64,000 nucleotides of DNA from Xestospongia bergquistia (taxonomy: Eukaryota; Porifera; Demospongiae; Haplosclerida; Petrosiidae): positions 5,110,001-5,174,000 of the forward strand of contig OZ014420.1 of assembly GCA_963965975.1 (NCBI GenBank), written 5' to 3'. Of the stretch, positions 45,751 to 56,335 are shown in pieces. Both the position numbers and the translations under genes were made by a program. Within the stretch, counting starts at the first letter, position 1. Each line of letters begins with the position of its first letter. Below the pieces are notes generated by a model, which was not told where the DNA came from, did no database searches, and saw only the letters and a program-made list of their open reading frames with translations.

Positions 45751-46243
45751 ACATTTCTAACAAAGATGATGCAAGTATTGCCGTAATGGGTACAATATTT
45801 TTAGTTGTCTTTATCATTCTTGCCATTATATGTGTTCTGTTCTGTTTGTGCATGTAAGTTTTACTATTACAGCATAGCTATAATGGATATCATCCCTTTT
45901 AAGGAGGGGATGTCCACCATGTGGTAAGAGTGAAGAGAGAACAAGTCCAGTTTATGATGTTCTTGACCTTAAACAAAACATACATATTAATTCAAACGTA
46001 CCTACTGACACTTCAAATATTGGAATGCTATCATACAAGAAACATTCTACTTTTAAAGAGCCTGCTCACAGTGAGTCACTCATTTATGATCTTCCAGCAA
46101 CCACTCCTTCAACAGAGGATGTTACAGTCCAAGAGTCATTTGTTTATGACCATCCTGTGGCCACTCCTACATCAGATGATGTTATTATAGTACAAGATAT
46201 TATAGTGTATTTAAGAATAACTTGTAATACTACATTAGTTTAG
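45751..46243 (+). pseudogene. Transmembrane and YxxP tail exons of gene 3
   Basis: Helix GTIFLVVFIILAIICVLFCL; the tail has YDVL, SLIYDLP and SFVYDHP; the last residues (VYLRITCNTTLV) arise from a frame change relative to gene 2's AVFKK end. Confidence 0.75.
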
Positions 46244-46296
46244 AGACAGTTGTTAATTGTTGTTATGTTAAGTAACTTATTTCTAGTAAGATTATA

Positions 46297-46302
46297 AATA
46301 AA
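46297..46302 (+). terminator. Polyadenylation signal of gene 3
   Basis: AATAAA at the position homologous to those of genes 1 and 2. Confidence 0.45.
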
Positions 46303-46309
46303 AGTTGAC

Positions 46310-47215
46310 TATTCTAAAAGCCTCTCTAACACTGGAAAACAATTACAACGAGCAGCTGCTTATTATTTACCTTTGATATTGGTACTAGTGGGCCCAAGAA
46401 ATGGAACTTGCAAATGAGAAGCATATTCTATACAAGAGTCTAGATATATTCCAGGCTTCCAATCTGGTTCTCAATTGCAATGTGGAGCCTGAGTACAACT
46501 ACTCATGTTTGTCAGCTAGCTGCTAGGGACATTTAACTTGAGCCTCCATGCTTATTGTCAGCTGTGGCATTCATGAAGAAGGTTCACAGTCTGGGAGGGA
46601 ATTGAAGAAGCCATTCCAGTTTTATTTAGGTAATCAAAGTATTTAAACACAACAGCAAAAACCTCTCTACTTAACACATAAGGTTCTCAGTCTGTTCACA
46701 TTTATAAATTACTACTCGGTTGCTACATTGGCTAACTGAAGGCTGACTTATACCGAGCTAGAAGTAGATTTTACCATATACTATAGAATTTGGTTGCCAC
46801 AAGAGCCCAAAGAGTCTCCAAGTCATAACAAAGTAGTATGTACGTGAAATGACAGCAACTATCTGGGTCCAGAGAACTGAAAAGCTCAGGATTAGACTTT
46901 CCACATATACACATGGTGTATGTTTACTCTGACCTGAATGCTTTCTCTTTCTCTTTTGTGCAGCACCAAAAGTGTATTTTCTTCGTTGTTCGCCTCGGTT
47001 TGACGGTAACATTTTCTGTATGAGAGGTGAGCAAGAATTGAATGTATTTTGACCAGAGGCATGCAATAGACTGTACACAGCAGCAGCAGTTGTCCTCTTC
47101 TTGCAATAACCAAGTAGGAATGTTACAGTAGAAACAATATCATATAGATGTAAGTACATATCAACATGTATTTTATTTATGTATTTATATGTATGCATAT
47201 ACCTGTGATTACTTA
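46310..47215. other. Unit 3-specific segment of higher complexity
   Basis: About 0.9 kb replaces the convertase fragment expected here. It is less AT-rich than its surroundings. A minus-strand ORF of 146 codons (47198-46758) includes AAAVYSLLHASGQNTF and RKYTFGAAQKRKRKHS; I do not recognise it and no start context supports it. Possibly an inserted element fragment. Confidence 0.35.
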
Positions 47216-47293
47216 CAGATGTAGCAGGAAGTCCAACAATAGATACATAAATATATATCTCATTAGTATTGATTCTTAAAATGATATTAAACA

Positions 47294-47355
47294 GATCAAA
47301 GGAGACAACATGCTTAGGTATTTCAATACATTCGTCATTGTCTTCAGATACTGTC
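47294..47355 (-). other. Conserved minus-strand open segment (unit 3 copy, partial)
   Basis: Reads VSEDNDECIEIPKHVVSFD; shortened relative to 835-933. Confidence 0.3.
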
Positions 47356-47399
47356 TATAATACTAATATATGACAACTATTCACTTGCTATTCATTAAA

Positions 47400-48615
47400 T
47401 AATATAATTGTAAGTAATGGAAAACATGCTGTGAGAAAATTCAATTAACCTCAAAGAGGACTTGACCATATTATAGAACAAGTCATTAGCAATAACATAT
47501 ATATAATTTCTTTTAGTATCACCAATAGTACTAGCACTAATATGAAGGTAAGCAGTTTAATACAAAGTAACAATCAGGAATAGTGCAACATAGAAACTGT
47601 ATATTTTACTAAGTAAAAAATCGTGGAGTAGGTCCAGCTGTTTGCTTTTTAACTTAAATATGAGATGTTAAACAGAATCTTTATTTTTCTCTGACAATTA
47701 GGTGCACCACTATCAAATAGCCCATTAATATTGACAACAGTATAGCTATAATTATATTGCATACGTTCACTTTTTTCAAGTACCTAAATTGCATAGTAAT
47801 TAGTAATAACAACATACGTTGTAATTAATTTTCAATGTATTTTGCGAGAATACAAGTGACTATAAATCAGTTAAAACAACCAATTGATTTTAGCATTGGT
47901 ATTGTAAGCATAATTTGTATATCTTAGTCACATGGAATTTATATATTATCTATTGTCTTCCTATACTTCACAACAGACACATATACACAAAAAGGTATGT
48001 ACTAAATATGAAGTACGCACATGTAACTTATTATTTTATTATTATTCATTCCTACATATGTAAAGAAAACTAATGTCTCATATTACTAGAACACTTTAGG
48101 AACCTGTGACTAATTCAAACAGTTTCAGTACAAGGATAGAGTGACATGTGATAAAAAACTCACTTCCTCTCTATTGTTTACTCATGTGTTTTCACTTGAA
48201 TTTAATCTCTACAAAGAAACTATTGTTTTTCTGAAGAGGTTTCATATTAAGTTTCATATTCATAATCATGCTGTGTTTCTAAGTCATTTACAAGGAAATG
48301 TTTATGTTTAAATCCAAAATATCATTGGAAATAACAATATTAATATGATTCAAAACTTCTTTATTAGTTAACACAGCTCTGTGCTTTCTGCATGTTCTGT
48401 GTTGCTAGTAGTGGTAGTCATTTAATACATCATTTTGTTACTTATTAGTTTTCTTTCTCTATGTGGTGATGGTTAGGATCAGTAAACATGCAGACAGCTT
48501 TCAGTATGTTACTGTTTATTGTGTGTATATTAATTTGTAATTAGCTGTGACAGTTTATAAGATGCTGTGTGTCACTACAGTGATGATTATCAGTTTCTAC
48601 CAGTTAACACTGGAA

Positions 48616-48647
<32 letters not shown>

Positions 48648-48712
48648 ACATGGTATTTGCCATCAGGTAAGAATTGAATGATACTTGAGTGAAGATTGAG
48701 CTTGAACACATT
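47400..48712. other. Array spacer upstream of gene 4, no gene seen
   Basis: Matches the other spacers in patches (cctatactt near 47970, aatcatgctgtgttt near 48267). A (TG)n run lies at 48628-48648. Confidence 0.6.
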
Positions 48713-48784
48713 GTAAATTAGCTGTTGGGACAAAAACCTCTCTACTCTGTCTGTGACTTCAATTCTTGTTATAAATAGTTGAAG
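48713..48784 (+). promoter_or_regulatory. Conserved upstream block of gene 4 with TATAAATA
   Basis: ttagctgttgggacaaaaac then TATAAATA at 48770-48777, 7 bp before the ATG at 48785. Confidence 0.6.
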
Positions 48785-50273
48785 ATGTATGCAGAATGGA
48801 GTGCCAGCTTTTTTCTGCTCATTGTGTGCTTTTTTGTTGTATCTCAAGGTGAAAGTGAGTCAATTTAATAACTACATCTATAATAGTCTTGTAAATTAAT
48901 CAGGAGTTAGTAATCTAGAGGTTATCATCATTGAAGACAATTCATAGGTTCCAGAAAACTTAAATAGATTGCTACAGCAATGTTTGAAAATGGTTAATTG
49001 GCCATGCACTTAAATTGTAAAAAGTATGAAATAGCTGTGATTAACTGTAGCCAAAATGGTTATGATAGGACTGCTTTATTGAGCATTTAAAGAGGGAGAG
49101 CTATTAATAAAAAACTATACTTACAACTGATGCTGAAATTTAAACTGCATGCAGTGATTCTGAGGTGTAGTTTTTCACCAGTTCAGATTATAGTGATCAC
49201 TTTATGTATTGATATCTAGTCAATCTACAGTCTATGGATAATTGTTAATACTGAGACCAATAATATCTAGTTTATTTTTTATTTTCACAATCCCTTCTTT
49301 TTTAAATTCTTGTTATGTTGTTACATGTCTGTACTGTCTTTAGTACTTTTGTCAATAAATATACATTACATGACTCTTACCAAAGCAGTGTGACTAGAAC
49401 TTTAAGTTGACATCTGCTAATTTTTAAGGTGATAGATGAATTGATCTTTACACGAACTCATCATGCTAGAATATGTGTACATACAATTAACTTAATTTAA
49501 TATGATTATAGGCACAGACTGTAAACAGAGTATAGTTTATTCTCACAACAACCAGTAGCAAGTTATAATTTTTTTACTCAATACATGTGGTATATATGGA
49601 TTATAGGGTATGCATGCTAACTAATCATAGTACATTATGTTGATATTTACATGACTAGATAACCCTTACCCTTTGTTTTCAGACTAGTTGGGATTGTAGT
49701 AATCAACTAGTTGTATGATAATATATTCATAAATTCATACTTTATTCAGCCTATTATGAGCAAACCCACCAATGGAAGGAGGAGCAGGGAATATTTTCTT
49801 AGTCCTCATCAAGTTTATACTTAGTAGAGGCCACCAAGGCCTATATGATCAATAACTAATCAGCGAATTGAGTCAGTTAGTTAATAATAATGAAGACAGT
49901 ATAATAGACATTCATATATATACATATAATACCTTAGTATCAATGATAATATTTAGACAATGGCTATCTGTACAGAATAGGAAGTGCATACTTCAATGAT
50001 AAATTGCCCTATATCATGTTCACAGTTGTCAAAGCTGGCTCTCCAAAGTGGCATACTGGACCAAAAATATGCAACATATGTGAAACTGCATGACAGTGAA
50101 TATGTAATAAATGCAATTATGTGAAACTGCATGACAGTGAATATGTAATAAATGCAATTATGTGAAACTGCATGACAGTGAATATATAATAAATGCATGG
50201 ATAAAATAAACTTTAGCATTTGTAACATGCGTAAACACGTATTCCTAGTATGATATATATACATACATACATG

Positions 50274-50372
<99 letters not shown>

Positions 50373-50409
50373 ATGTATATATATATATATATATACACAT
50401 ATGTATATG

Positions 50410-50442
<33 letters not shown>

Positions 50443-52759
50443 AATAAACTAAGTTAAGATTTTGCTGCACCGTTCAGATTATTAAAAAAATAGTCGTCTC
50501 GCGCTAAGCTAATCGGGAATGAATATCCACCACTATGAATATTTAATTAGATGTAAAAATTTTCACGATTTTCAAAAAGAGCTTTCGTATTTGTTGCAAA
50601 TTAAAACATTTATTCTTCAAAAATTATAGCTGCTCTGTGTCCTTGAACGAGCTAAGCCTGCAACTATGTATGGAAGCTTCACGTATACATACTATGAATA
50701 TTTAAATTTTATTAATTTTCATAAATAAAATTTGTTTATCTATAAGTTTGATATAGAAGAGATGATGTGATAGAAAGGGAAGTATGAGATGTTATTCTGA
50801 TTTAGCTGTTACATACTTTTTTGCATAAATGGTAAATGTAGCTTTTACCTAGATGGTTTGTCTTGCCTTGTTACATCACAAAGCCAAAGTTAGTCAATGG
50901 CATAATATGTAGTACTATATATATATATATAGTTATCATTAGGTCCTTTGAATTTTTTCTTATTTTTTTAACAAGATCAGACTTGTCTTGTCTTCTAACA
51001 ATCAAGAAACAGGTATCCTTACAGAACATTACCAGTTGATTTAGCTATTTCTAGTTTTGTTGTACATATACGGATAAAATCACATGACAAACTCTCATGA
51101 TTTCCAGATTTCTTTGTGTGATTTCTGAGATTTCTGATTTACAAATCACTATTGTCACACCTCTTACCTTTTATTGAAAAGGTATACCTTCCTGTTGCCA
51201 CTCTTCTTACCTTTAATTTGAATGGTGTGGTTACTGGTAGTTATTTTCTCATATAGCAACACAAGAAAAATAATATCAGAAACTGCACCTTTCAAATCAA
51301 AGCTAAGAGGTGTGACAATGCCCATAAAGGTTTGATTTCTAATTTAAGTTGGTCTTAGTCTGATTTCAAGATTTCCTTGTATGATTTCAAGGCACACTAT
51401 GAGATTTCATCTGTGTAGGACCCCTTGGTCTAGTGTGTTATTTAAAAGTCACACCTGGCAGTTTCTCTTTACACAATAGCTTTCTATTATGTTAATGTTC
51501 ACAAATATATTCAACTGCTGGATGGTTCTGAAGTAATTGATTACTGTTATAGGTCCAATGATCTTGGGGTCAAAAAATGGTACACTAAGATCTCGTGTTT
51601 ATTGTCGTGAAGTAATCCAATGTATAGGAATGGGAGATAATGTATTCTGGTCCTTCTTTGGTTCAGGAGTTCGTATACCCAACACAGACACACGACTCAC
51701 TAATGTAAGTAGAATTTGATGACTTTATATAATGTAATCACTTCCTAATAGACATCATCACAAGTTATTAATAATGAGACTTTTATCATTGCTAATCTGA
51801 CTTTTGATCCCTTGATGACAGAGCATGAAGCAATTTATGTCTGTCATGTTCAAGGTAACAACGACGCTAACATCAATGTCAGAGTATTTGTAGATGAAGG
51901 TAAGTGTCAGGAGTGGCTAGTTGTCTTGTACAATTGTTTCTTCATAAGCTTTTAGAGGGCACCAAATATTGTACCCTCTTTATACAGATGCTAATACATT
52001 GTTTTAGTCAATATTATACAAGTATTCTATAATAAAGCCAGTTCACATATTTTTTTTCCATTTAGATCCAGTTATCATTGCATCTGACATACCTAATGTG
52101 GATATATCATCTCGAACTGTTGGAGAGACAATTACAATTGGATGTCAGGTGGAAACATGTCTCTCTAATGTTACTGTGACATTTTATAAAAACAAAAATG
52201 TCATTCAAACCACAACCTTCACTAACAATATGTTGAGATCATTTACTTATGCATACACATTAATAGTGGGAACTGATTCTCCTGGTGAATATGCTTGTCG
52301 TGCTGTAACAACAAAAGGTGCAACCAGATTTGAATTTTTTAACATTACTGGTAAGTGCAGATTACCAAATAGAATGTTGTAAACTTAGACTTATTGGTTA
52401 CATTGGTGTCATCATACTAGGAACAGCACTGTTGCCATCAATTATCACCACTACCATCCCTTCTACAAATACTGTGACTTTTACTGGTAAGTGCAGATTA
52501 CCAAATAGAATGCTGTAATCTTAAACATATTGGTGTCATCATTTTAGGAACAGAACTGCTGCCATCAATTATTAATATTACAACCACTAGTAATCCTTCT
52601 TCTACAAGTGCTATGACTTCTACTAGTTCAGTCATTGCAGTTCCTTCAAATGCTTCTGTGTCTCCAACTTCAGGAGGTGTAGCTACTGAAATGTTAGCTC
52701 AATGGACTCTGCTCTTGAGAGTAATGTTGTTAACTATGATACCAGTGATGATGATATAA
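48785..52759 (+). CDS. Gene 4: two-Ig surface protein, probably GPI-anchored or tail-less
   Basis: Exons 48785-48854, 51553-51704, 51752-51899, 52066-52350, 52421-52486, 52548-52759; total 933 nt, 310 residues, with phases 1, 0, 1, 1, 1. Signal peptide [16 protein letters not shown] is homologous to genes 1-2. The first Ig is split by a phase-0 intron ([18 protein letters not shown], then [10 protein letters not shown]). The second Ig reads [10 protein letters not shown] and [10 protein letters not shown]. Then come two related Ser/Thr linker exons and a C-terminus [12 protein letters not shown] followed by a hydrophobic run ending PVMMI. No cytoplasmic tail follows. Small residues then a terminal hydrophobic segment suggest a GPI signal, although one Arg lies inside it. 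The Ig domains are not close copies of those in genes 1-3. Confidence 0.78.
50079..50199 (+). repeat. Three tandem copies of a 41-bp unit
   Basis: Units starting tgtgaaactgcatgacagtg at 50079, 50120 and 50161, nearly identical, in intron 1 of gene 4. Confidence 0.9.
50257..50443. repeat. Compound microsatellite (ATAC)n-(AT)n-(GTAT)n-(TG)n
   Basis: About 185 bp of simple repeat whose outer halves (catac.. and gtatg..) are complementary, so it can fold on itself. The ORFs called across it are artefacts. Confidence 0.9.
50447..50950 (+). repeat. Second, fused copy of the unit upstream region and intron 1
   Basis: 50455-50735 repeats the gene 1 upstream spacer (5560-5820: ttttgctgcaccgttcagatta, aaattatagctgctctgtgtcc). 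From about 50745 it continues directly into intron-1-type sequence (gtttgatatagaagagatgatgtgatag, as at 7856), with the promoter block and exon 1 missing between. Gene 4's first intron therefore contains a deleted second start region. Confidence 0.65.
51140..51330. repeat. Inverted repeat in intron 1 of gene 4
   Basis: attgtcacacctctta near 51150 is complemented by taagaggtgtgacaat near 51305; weaker matches lie outside. Possible small inverted-repeat element. Confidence 0.5.
52351..52547 (+). repeat. Tandem duplication of the linker exon and its intron, gene 4
   Basis: gtaagtgcagattaccaaat after both the Ig exon and the linker exon, and GGAACAGxACTGxTGCCATC at the start of both linker exons, show one exon-intron module copied in place. 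Both copies are phase 1-1. Confidence 0.75.
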
Positions 52760-52916
52760 CATTATAATTCATAAAAGAGGGTACATTGAGTTTATAAGTT
52801 GTTTGTTTCAGCCATTTTTATTCTTTTTCAACATGGTTACGTGTACTAACATCATTATTATGTCTACAAACATTATTATTATGTCAAAAATGGTTCTTAT
52901 TTGTTGTTTCATAATG

Positions 52917-54034
52917 TTATGTTAGTGAAATAAATTTTTCATTGCCTCCATTTTTTTCTCTCCAATTTGTTGCCACCCTCTCTCTCTCAGTTGCTATGAG
53001 TTCATTAGCAGTAACTAGTAAATACATGTTTGAACAGTTATGACTAATTTTCCTACCAATGGGTTGTTCCAGGAAATAGATTCCCTTCTGAACTTCTTTT
53101 TTATCAGAAGCCTTCTGTGATTTTAATCCAGCTGTAATGTAGAAAGAATGTGAATCATTGTTATGAAGTACACATGTTGATAAACTGTGACTGTCTCTTT
53201 CCTTAATTTTTTTTGATTTTCTTGATACTTCAAACTGATTGTTAAAGTGATGTACAGCTGATGTACAGCAAAATTTATCACACTACACAATACCTATTTT
53301 GGTCCATAATTCACAACTATATTTAACAGGAATAATTCTTCTCCTTTCAGATTCAAAGGTAGAGTCCCGTGAAAGAAAACATATTACTAACATCAATGTC
53401 ACAGCCAACAATAGAGCCTAACTGTTAATTCCACGTCATCAAAGAAACATGTGAAATAAATTTGTTTTATCTCACATAACAGACACAAACTAGTGGAAAC
53501 TTGCAAATCAAATTCAGGGCAGTATAATACTAATATTGAAGACCTATGTTTTAGTATTTAGGGGTGGGGTTTACTTATAATTACATGACACATTAGTCCA
53601 ACTTTTAGCAATGTATGATCACGAGACAATTAATACATGTATGTAAGTAGACAAACTACAATTCAAAGTGTGTGGTCTTTTTTGTTTGATTGCTATAGGC
53701 TTGTGTGCATGGTGATTTTGTCATTTCTATTATATTGTAACATACAGTGAGATAAAATATTCCCCCTGGTATATAAAGCATGCCAAGTGGCCCTAAAATT
53801 AATTGTATAACACACTGTTTTAACTATATATATGTTTTTATAGTTTTATAATTGTTGATGTATGCAAGGTTTGAAGCAAGTAAATTAAAATAACCAGGAC
53901 AAAGTAACCACTGATGCACAGCACAACAAATGAATATACTTACCACTATCATGAACTGGGTGTGACTGCAAACTGTCTTTGAGTGGCAAGATAGTTTTCA
54001 AAAATTTACAGCCTTCATACTTGGCAAAATACAG
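52917..54034 (-). CDS. Possible minus-strand gene end converging on gene 4
   Basis: On the minus strand a frame stays open from 53282 to a TAA at 52917-52919 (121 codons) with no useful ATG. A plausible last exon is 53257-52917, after gtacatcag (phase 1). A plausible preceding exon is about 54034-53945 (LYFAKYEGCKFLKTILPLKD..HPVHDS), ending in phase 1 before gtaagt at 53944, so the phases agree. The last exon contains HSFYITAGLKSQK, GIYFLEQPIGRKI and LLVTANELIATERERVA. AATAAA on the minus strand at 52822-52817 would serve as its signal. I do not recognise the protein; exons further upstream were not found with confidence. Confidence 0.4.
52929..52934 (+). terminator. Polyadenylation signal of gene 4
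   Basis: AATAAA about 170 bp after the stop codon, inside the candidate minus-strand exon. Confidence 0.45.
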
Positions 54035-54574
54035 TCCTTACAGCAATAACTATGTTATCAAAATAATATTAAGAATTTTTTACAATTTTCATCTGTCAAT
54101 TTTATGAATCAAATTAATTTTTCCTAATTACACTTACTGTTAGTAGTGATAACCACACCTAGTACTATAATATTATAGTTTACAGCGGACAATCCTGGTT
54201 TGTTACTATTTTGTGTCTATTCAGAGAAAACTTATTAATTAATTGATCTTGAGTGAAATGTAAAGTATGTCAACTTCTACAATTACCATTAACAAAATGA
54301 CAAAATTTCCAACCCAAATTATCTGTATTTTTATAATTAGTATTTTACAGATTCACAAAGATTTAGTTGTGATTAGATAGATGTACAAATTATCTGTGGA
54401 ATACTAGCCAAATTTCGTGAATATCAATGAATAGAGAATGATAATTGAAGAAATTCAGATAAATTGGATTATGATTGAACTTAATCTGCAGAACATTATT
54501 GATAGACATTCAGACAATTTGGATGTGACTGATAACCAAATTAAAGCTCTTCGTGGAAGTTCATGGTTTGATTT

Positions 54575-54612
<38 letters not shown>

Positions 54613-55750
54613 TTGCACAAGTGAGTGGATCATCAGTATCTGTATTGAACAGTACTATATCTCATGGAAATAATGCTATAGTTCATGTACAACGTAAGAT
54701 TCTTGTTTATATTTACCAGTGAATATACATTGAAATTGTTAAGCTGAAAGATGGTTTTCTGTCAATCCCAATGAAGACAACCTAACAAGATATATACCCG
54801 CAATGGTATATTGAATCATAATATCATGTAATGTAACAAGCAAATTTTAATGAGTGTCTCTATAAGAAAGGTATAAATTCATGCACTGCCAAGGAGTTCA
54901 AGGAATGTTTAAGTACTATACATAATTCAGGTATATACTACAAACATTTTTAATTCCTTCAATAACTACATCAAAATGGTAACCACCTGAAAGTTCAGAA
55001 ACCACCAGAAATATTACTTATATAGCAATCACTTACGTTACCTATGTGAGAAGGTCCCTAACAGTTTTGTTTGGGGAGTCACGATGAAAAAAGAAACAGG
55101 AAATATAAAACAACATTTAGCAAATTTCTATTTTGATGCTCATAAACAGTGTTTTAATTCAGTACTGAAATACATTCCATTTTGTTTTGTATACTAATTT
55201 TCAACAGTAAGCTATATTTGTTATAGAGTTAATTTGATATCATTAGTTTCCTCTCATGTTTGCATTTCTTATGATAGCATTCATGAATGTATTTGCATTT
55301 TACAACTATTCTTTTTCCATGTAATTTTATGTATATATTCTCTATCGCCTGTAGTCTGCAAAGTCAAAACCAAAGTGAAAAAATACAGGTAATTTAATGC
55401 AATAACTTTTAACATTTCTTGTATTCATTGTCTTCCACTAGTGAGCCAATGAGAGACCATTTAGATCATTATTATCACCTGATAAACTTAGTTTGTGAGA
55501 TTACTTTGTGTATCACCAAAGATCATAAAGGTTATAGTACTAAATAGAATTTATAGGGACTGCTATTTGGTCAAGCTAAGTACTAGATGTACCGCCAAGT
55601 TATTATCTAATGCTAATTCTAATACAGTAAAGAAAGATGGCATTTTTGGGAGTTGACATTTTGAGAAGTTGACATTATTGAGATATGATATTTTGAGAGT
55701 AGACATTTTAGAAAGTGACATTTTGGGAATTGACATTCTAGAAAATAACC
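54035..55750. other. Largely non-coding region with receptor debris
   Basis: A 94-codon plus-strand ORF at 54438-54722 includes NIIDRHSDNLDVTDNQIKA and then runs through a TA repeat (54576-54606). Its later part, SVLNSTISHGNNAIV, weakly resembles the start of a type-B Ig exon (SLNDSISVIAGNTA). No splice model works. The rest is AT-rich without a gene. Confidence 0.35.
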
Positions 55751-56005
55751 ACTGTAATGGACACAATATTAGCAGTTCTCATTATAATTCTTGTTACGGG
55801 GTTATTATCTGTGTGATGTTCTGTTTGTACATGTAAGTTTTACTATATAATACAACACATTATTATTATAGATATTAACCTTTTAAGGAGGCAACATCAA
55901 CCATGTAGTAAGAATGAAGAAGGAACAAGTACAGTTTATGATGTATCTGACATTAAATCAAAGATTCCTGTTGACACTTCAAATATATATATAGAAATCA
56001 CATAG
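55751..56005 (+). pseudogene. Remnant transmembrane and tail exons of a receptor
   Basis: 55751-55832 reads a helix (ILAVLIIILVTGLLSV) interrupted by TGA before the usual CxxC end, then gtaagt. 55888-56005 follows ttttaag and reads MRQHQPCSKNEEGTS, YDVS, SNIYIEIT and stop. Sequence to about 56190 still matches the end of the gene 2/3 tails (acatcagatgatgttattacag). This is the 3' end of a unit whose body is gone. Confidence 0.8.
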
Positions 56006-56287
56006 TGATGTCATCATCATAGTACAAGTTACATTATCATAGAAGTTACACCAAGAAGGACCACATATAAGTAACACTCTGTTTCTAAAGAACCCACAGA
56101 GAGTCACTCATTTGAAAGCTTCTAGTGGCCACTAGTACATCAGATGATGTTATTACAGTATACGATATTTCTGTATTTAAGAAATAACTTATAATGCTAC
56201 ATTAGTTTAGAAACACTGAGTTTTTCATTGTAATCAATAGGTGTTAATAGTAAGTCACATTTATTGTAGAGTGTCAAGCATAATAAG

Positions 56288-56308
56288 ATTCATTAGCTAA
56301 GGGCGTGG
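56288..56308 (+). promoter_or_regulatory. Conserved block upstream of the convertase start
   Basis: attcattagctaagggcgtgg ends about 27 bp before the ATG. It is retained in the decayed copies at 21009-21029 and 40332-40352. GGGCGTGG is a GC/CACCC-box-like site (Sp/KLF type, inference). Confidence 0.5.
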
Positions 56309-56335
56309 TTATACTAGCATAAGGAAGGCTAGAGT

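Larger units (their letters stand above)
42119..46243 (+). pseudogene. Receptor gene 3, truncated and disabled
   Basis: Homologous exons: 42119-42189 (signal exon, 71 nt, one base too long), 43200-43523 (the single type-B Ig), 43620-43924 (type-C Ig, 305 nt, one base short near 43761), FN3 43968-44276, 44324-44620, 44667-44963, 45021-45215 with 45263-45355, 45408-45704, transmembrane 45751-45853, tail 45904-46243. The Ser/Thr, somatomedin-B-like, Gly-Ser and first Ig exons are gone; intron 1 jumps straight to sequence matching 14120. FN3-2 has TAG at 44344-44346. The tail still reads YDVL, YDLP and YDHP but its end is shifted. Three independent lesions make a full-length product unlikely, though a shorter product from an internal start cannot be excluded. 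Confidence 0.8.

Noticed and set aside
50213-50470. ORFs rich in Tyr-Ile or Cys-Val on both strands
   Set aside because: Translation of a compound microsatellite.
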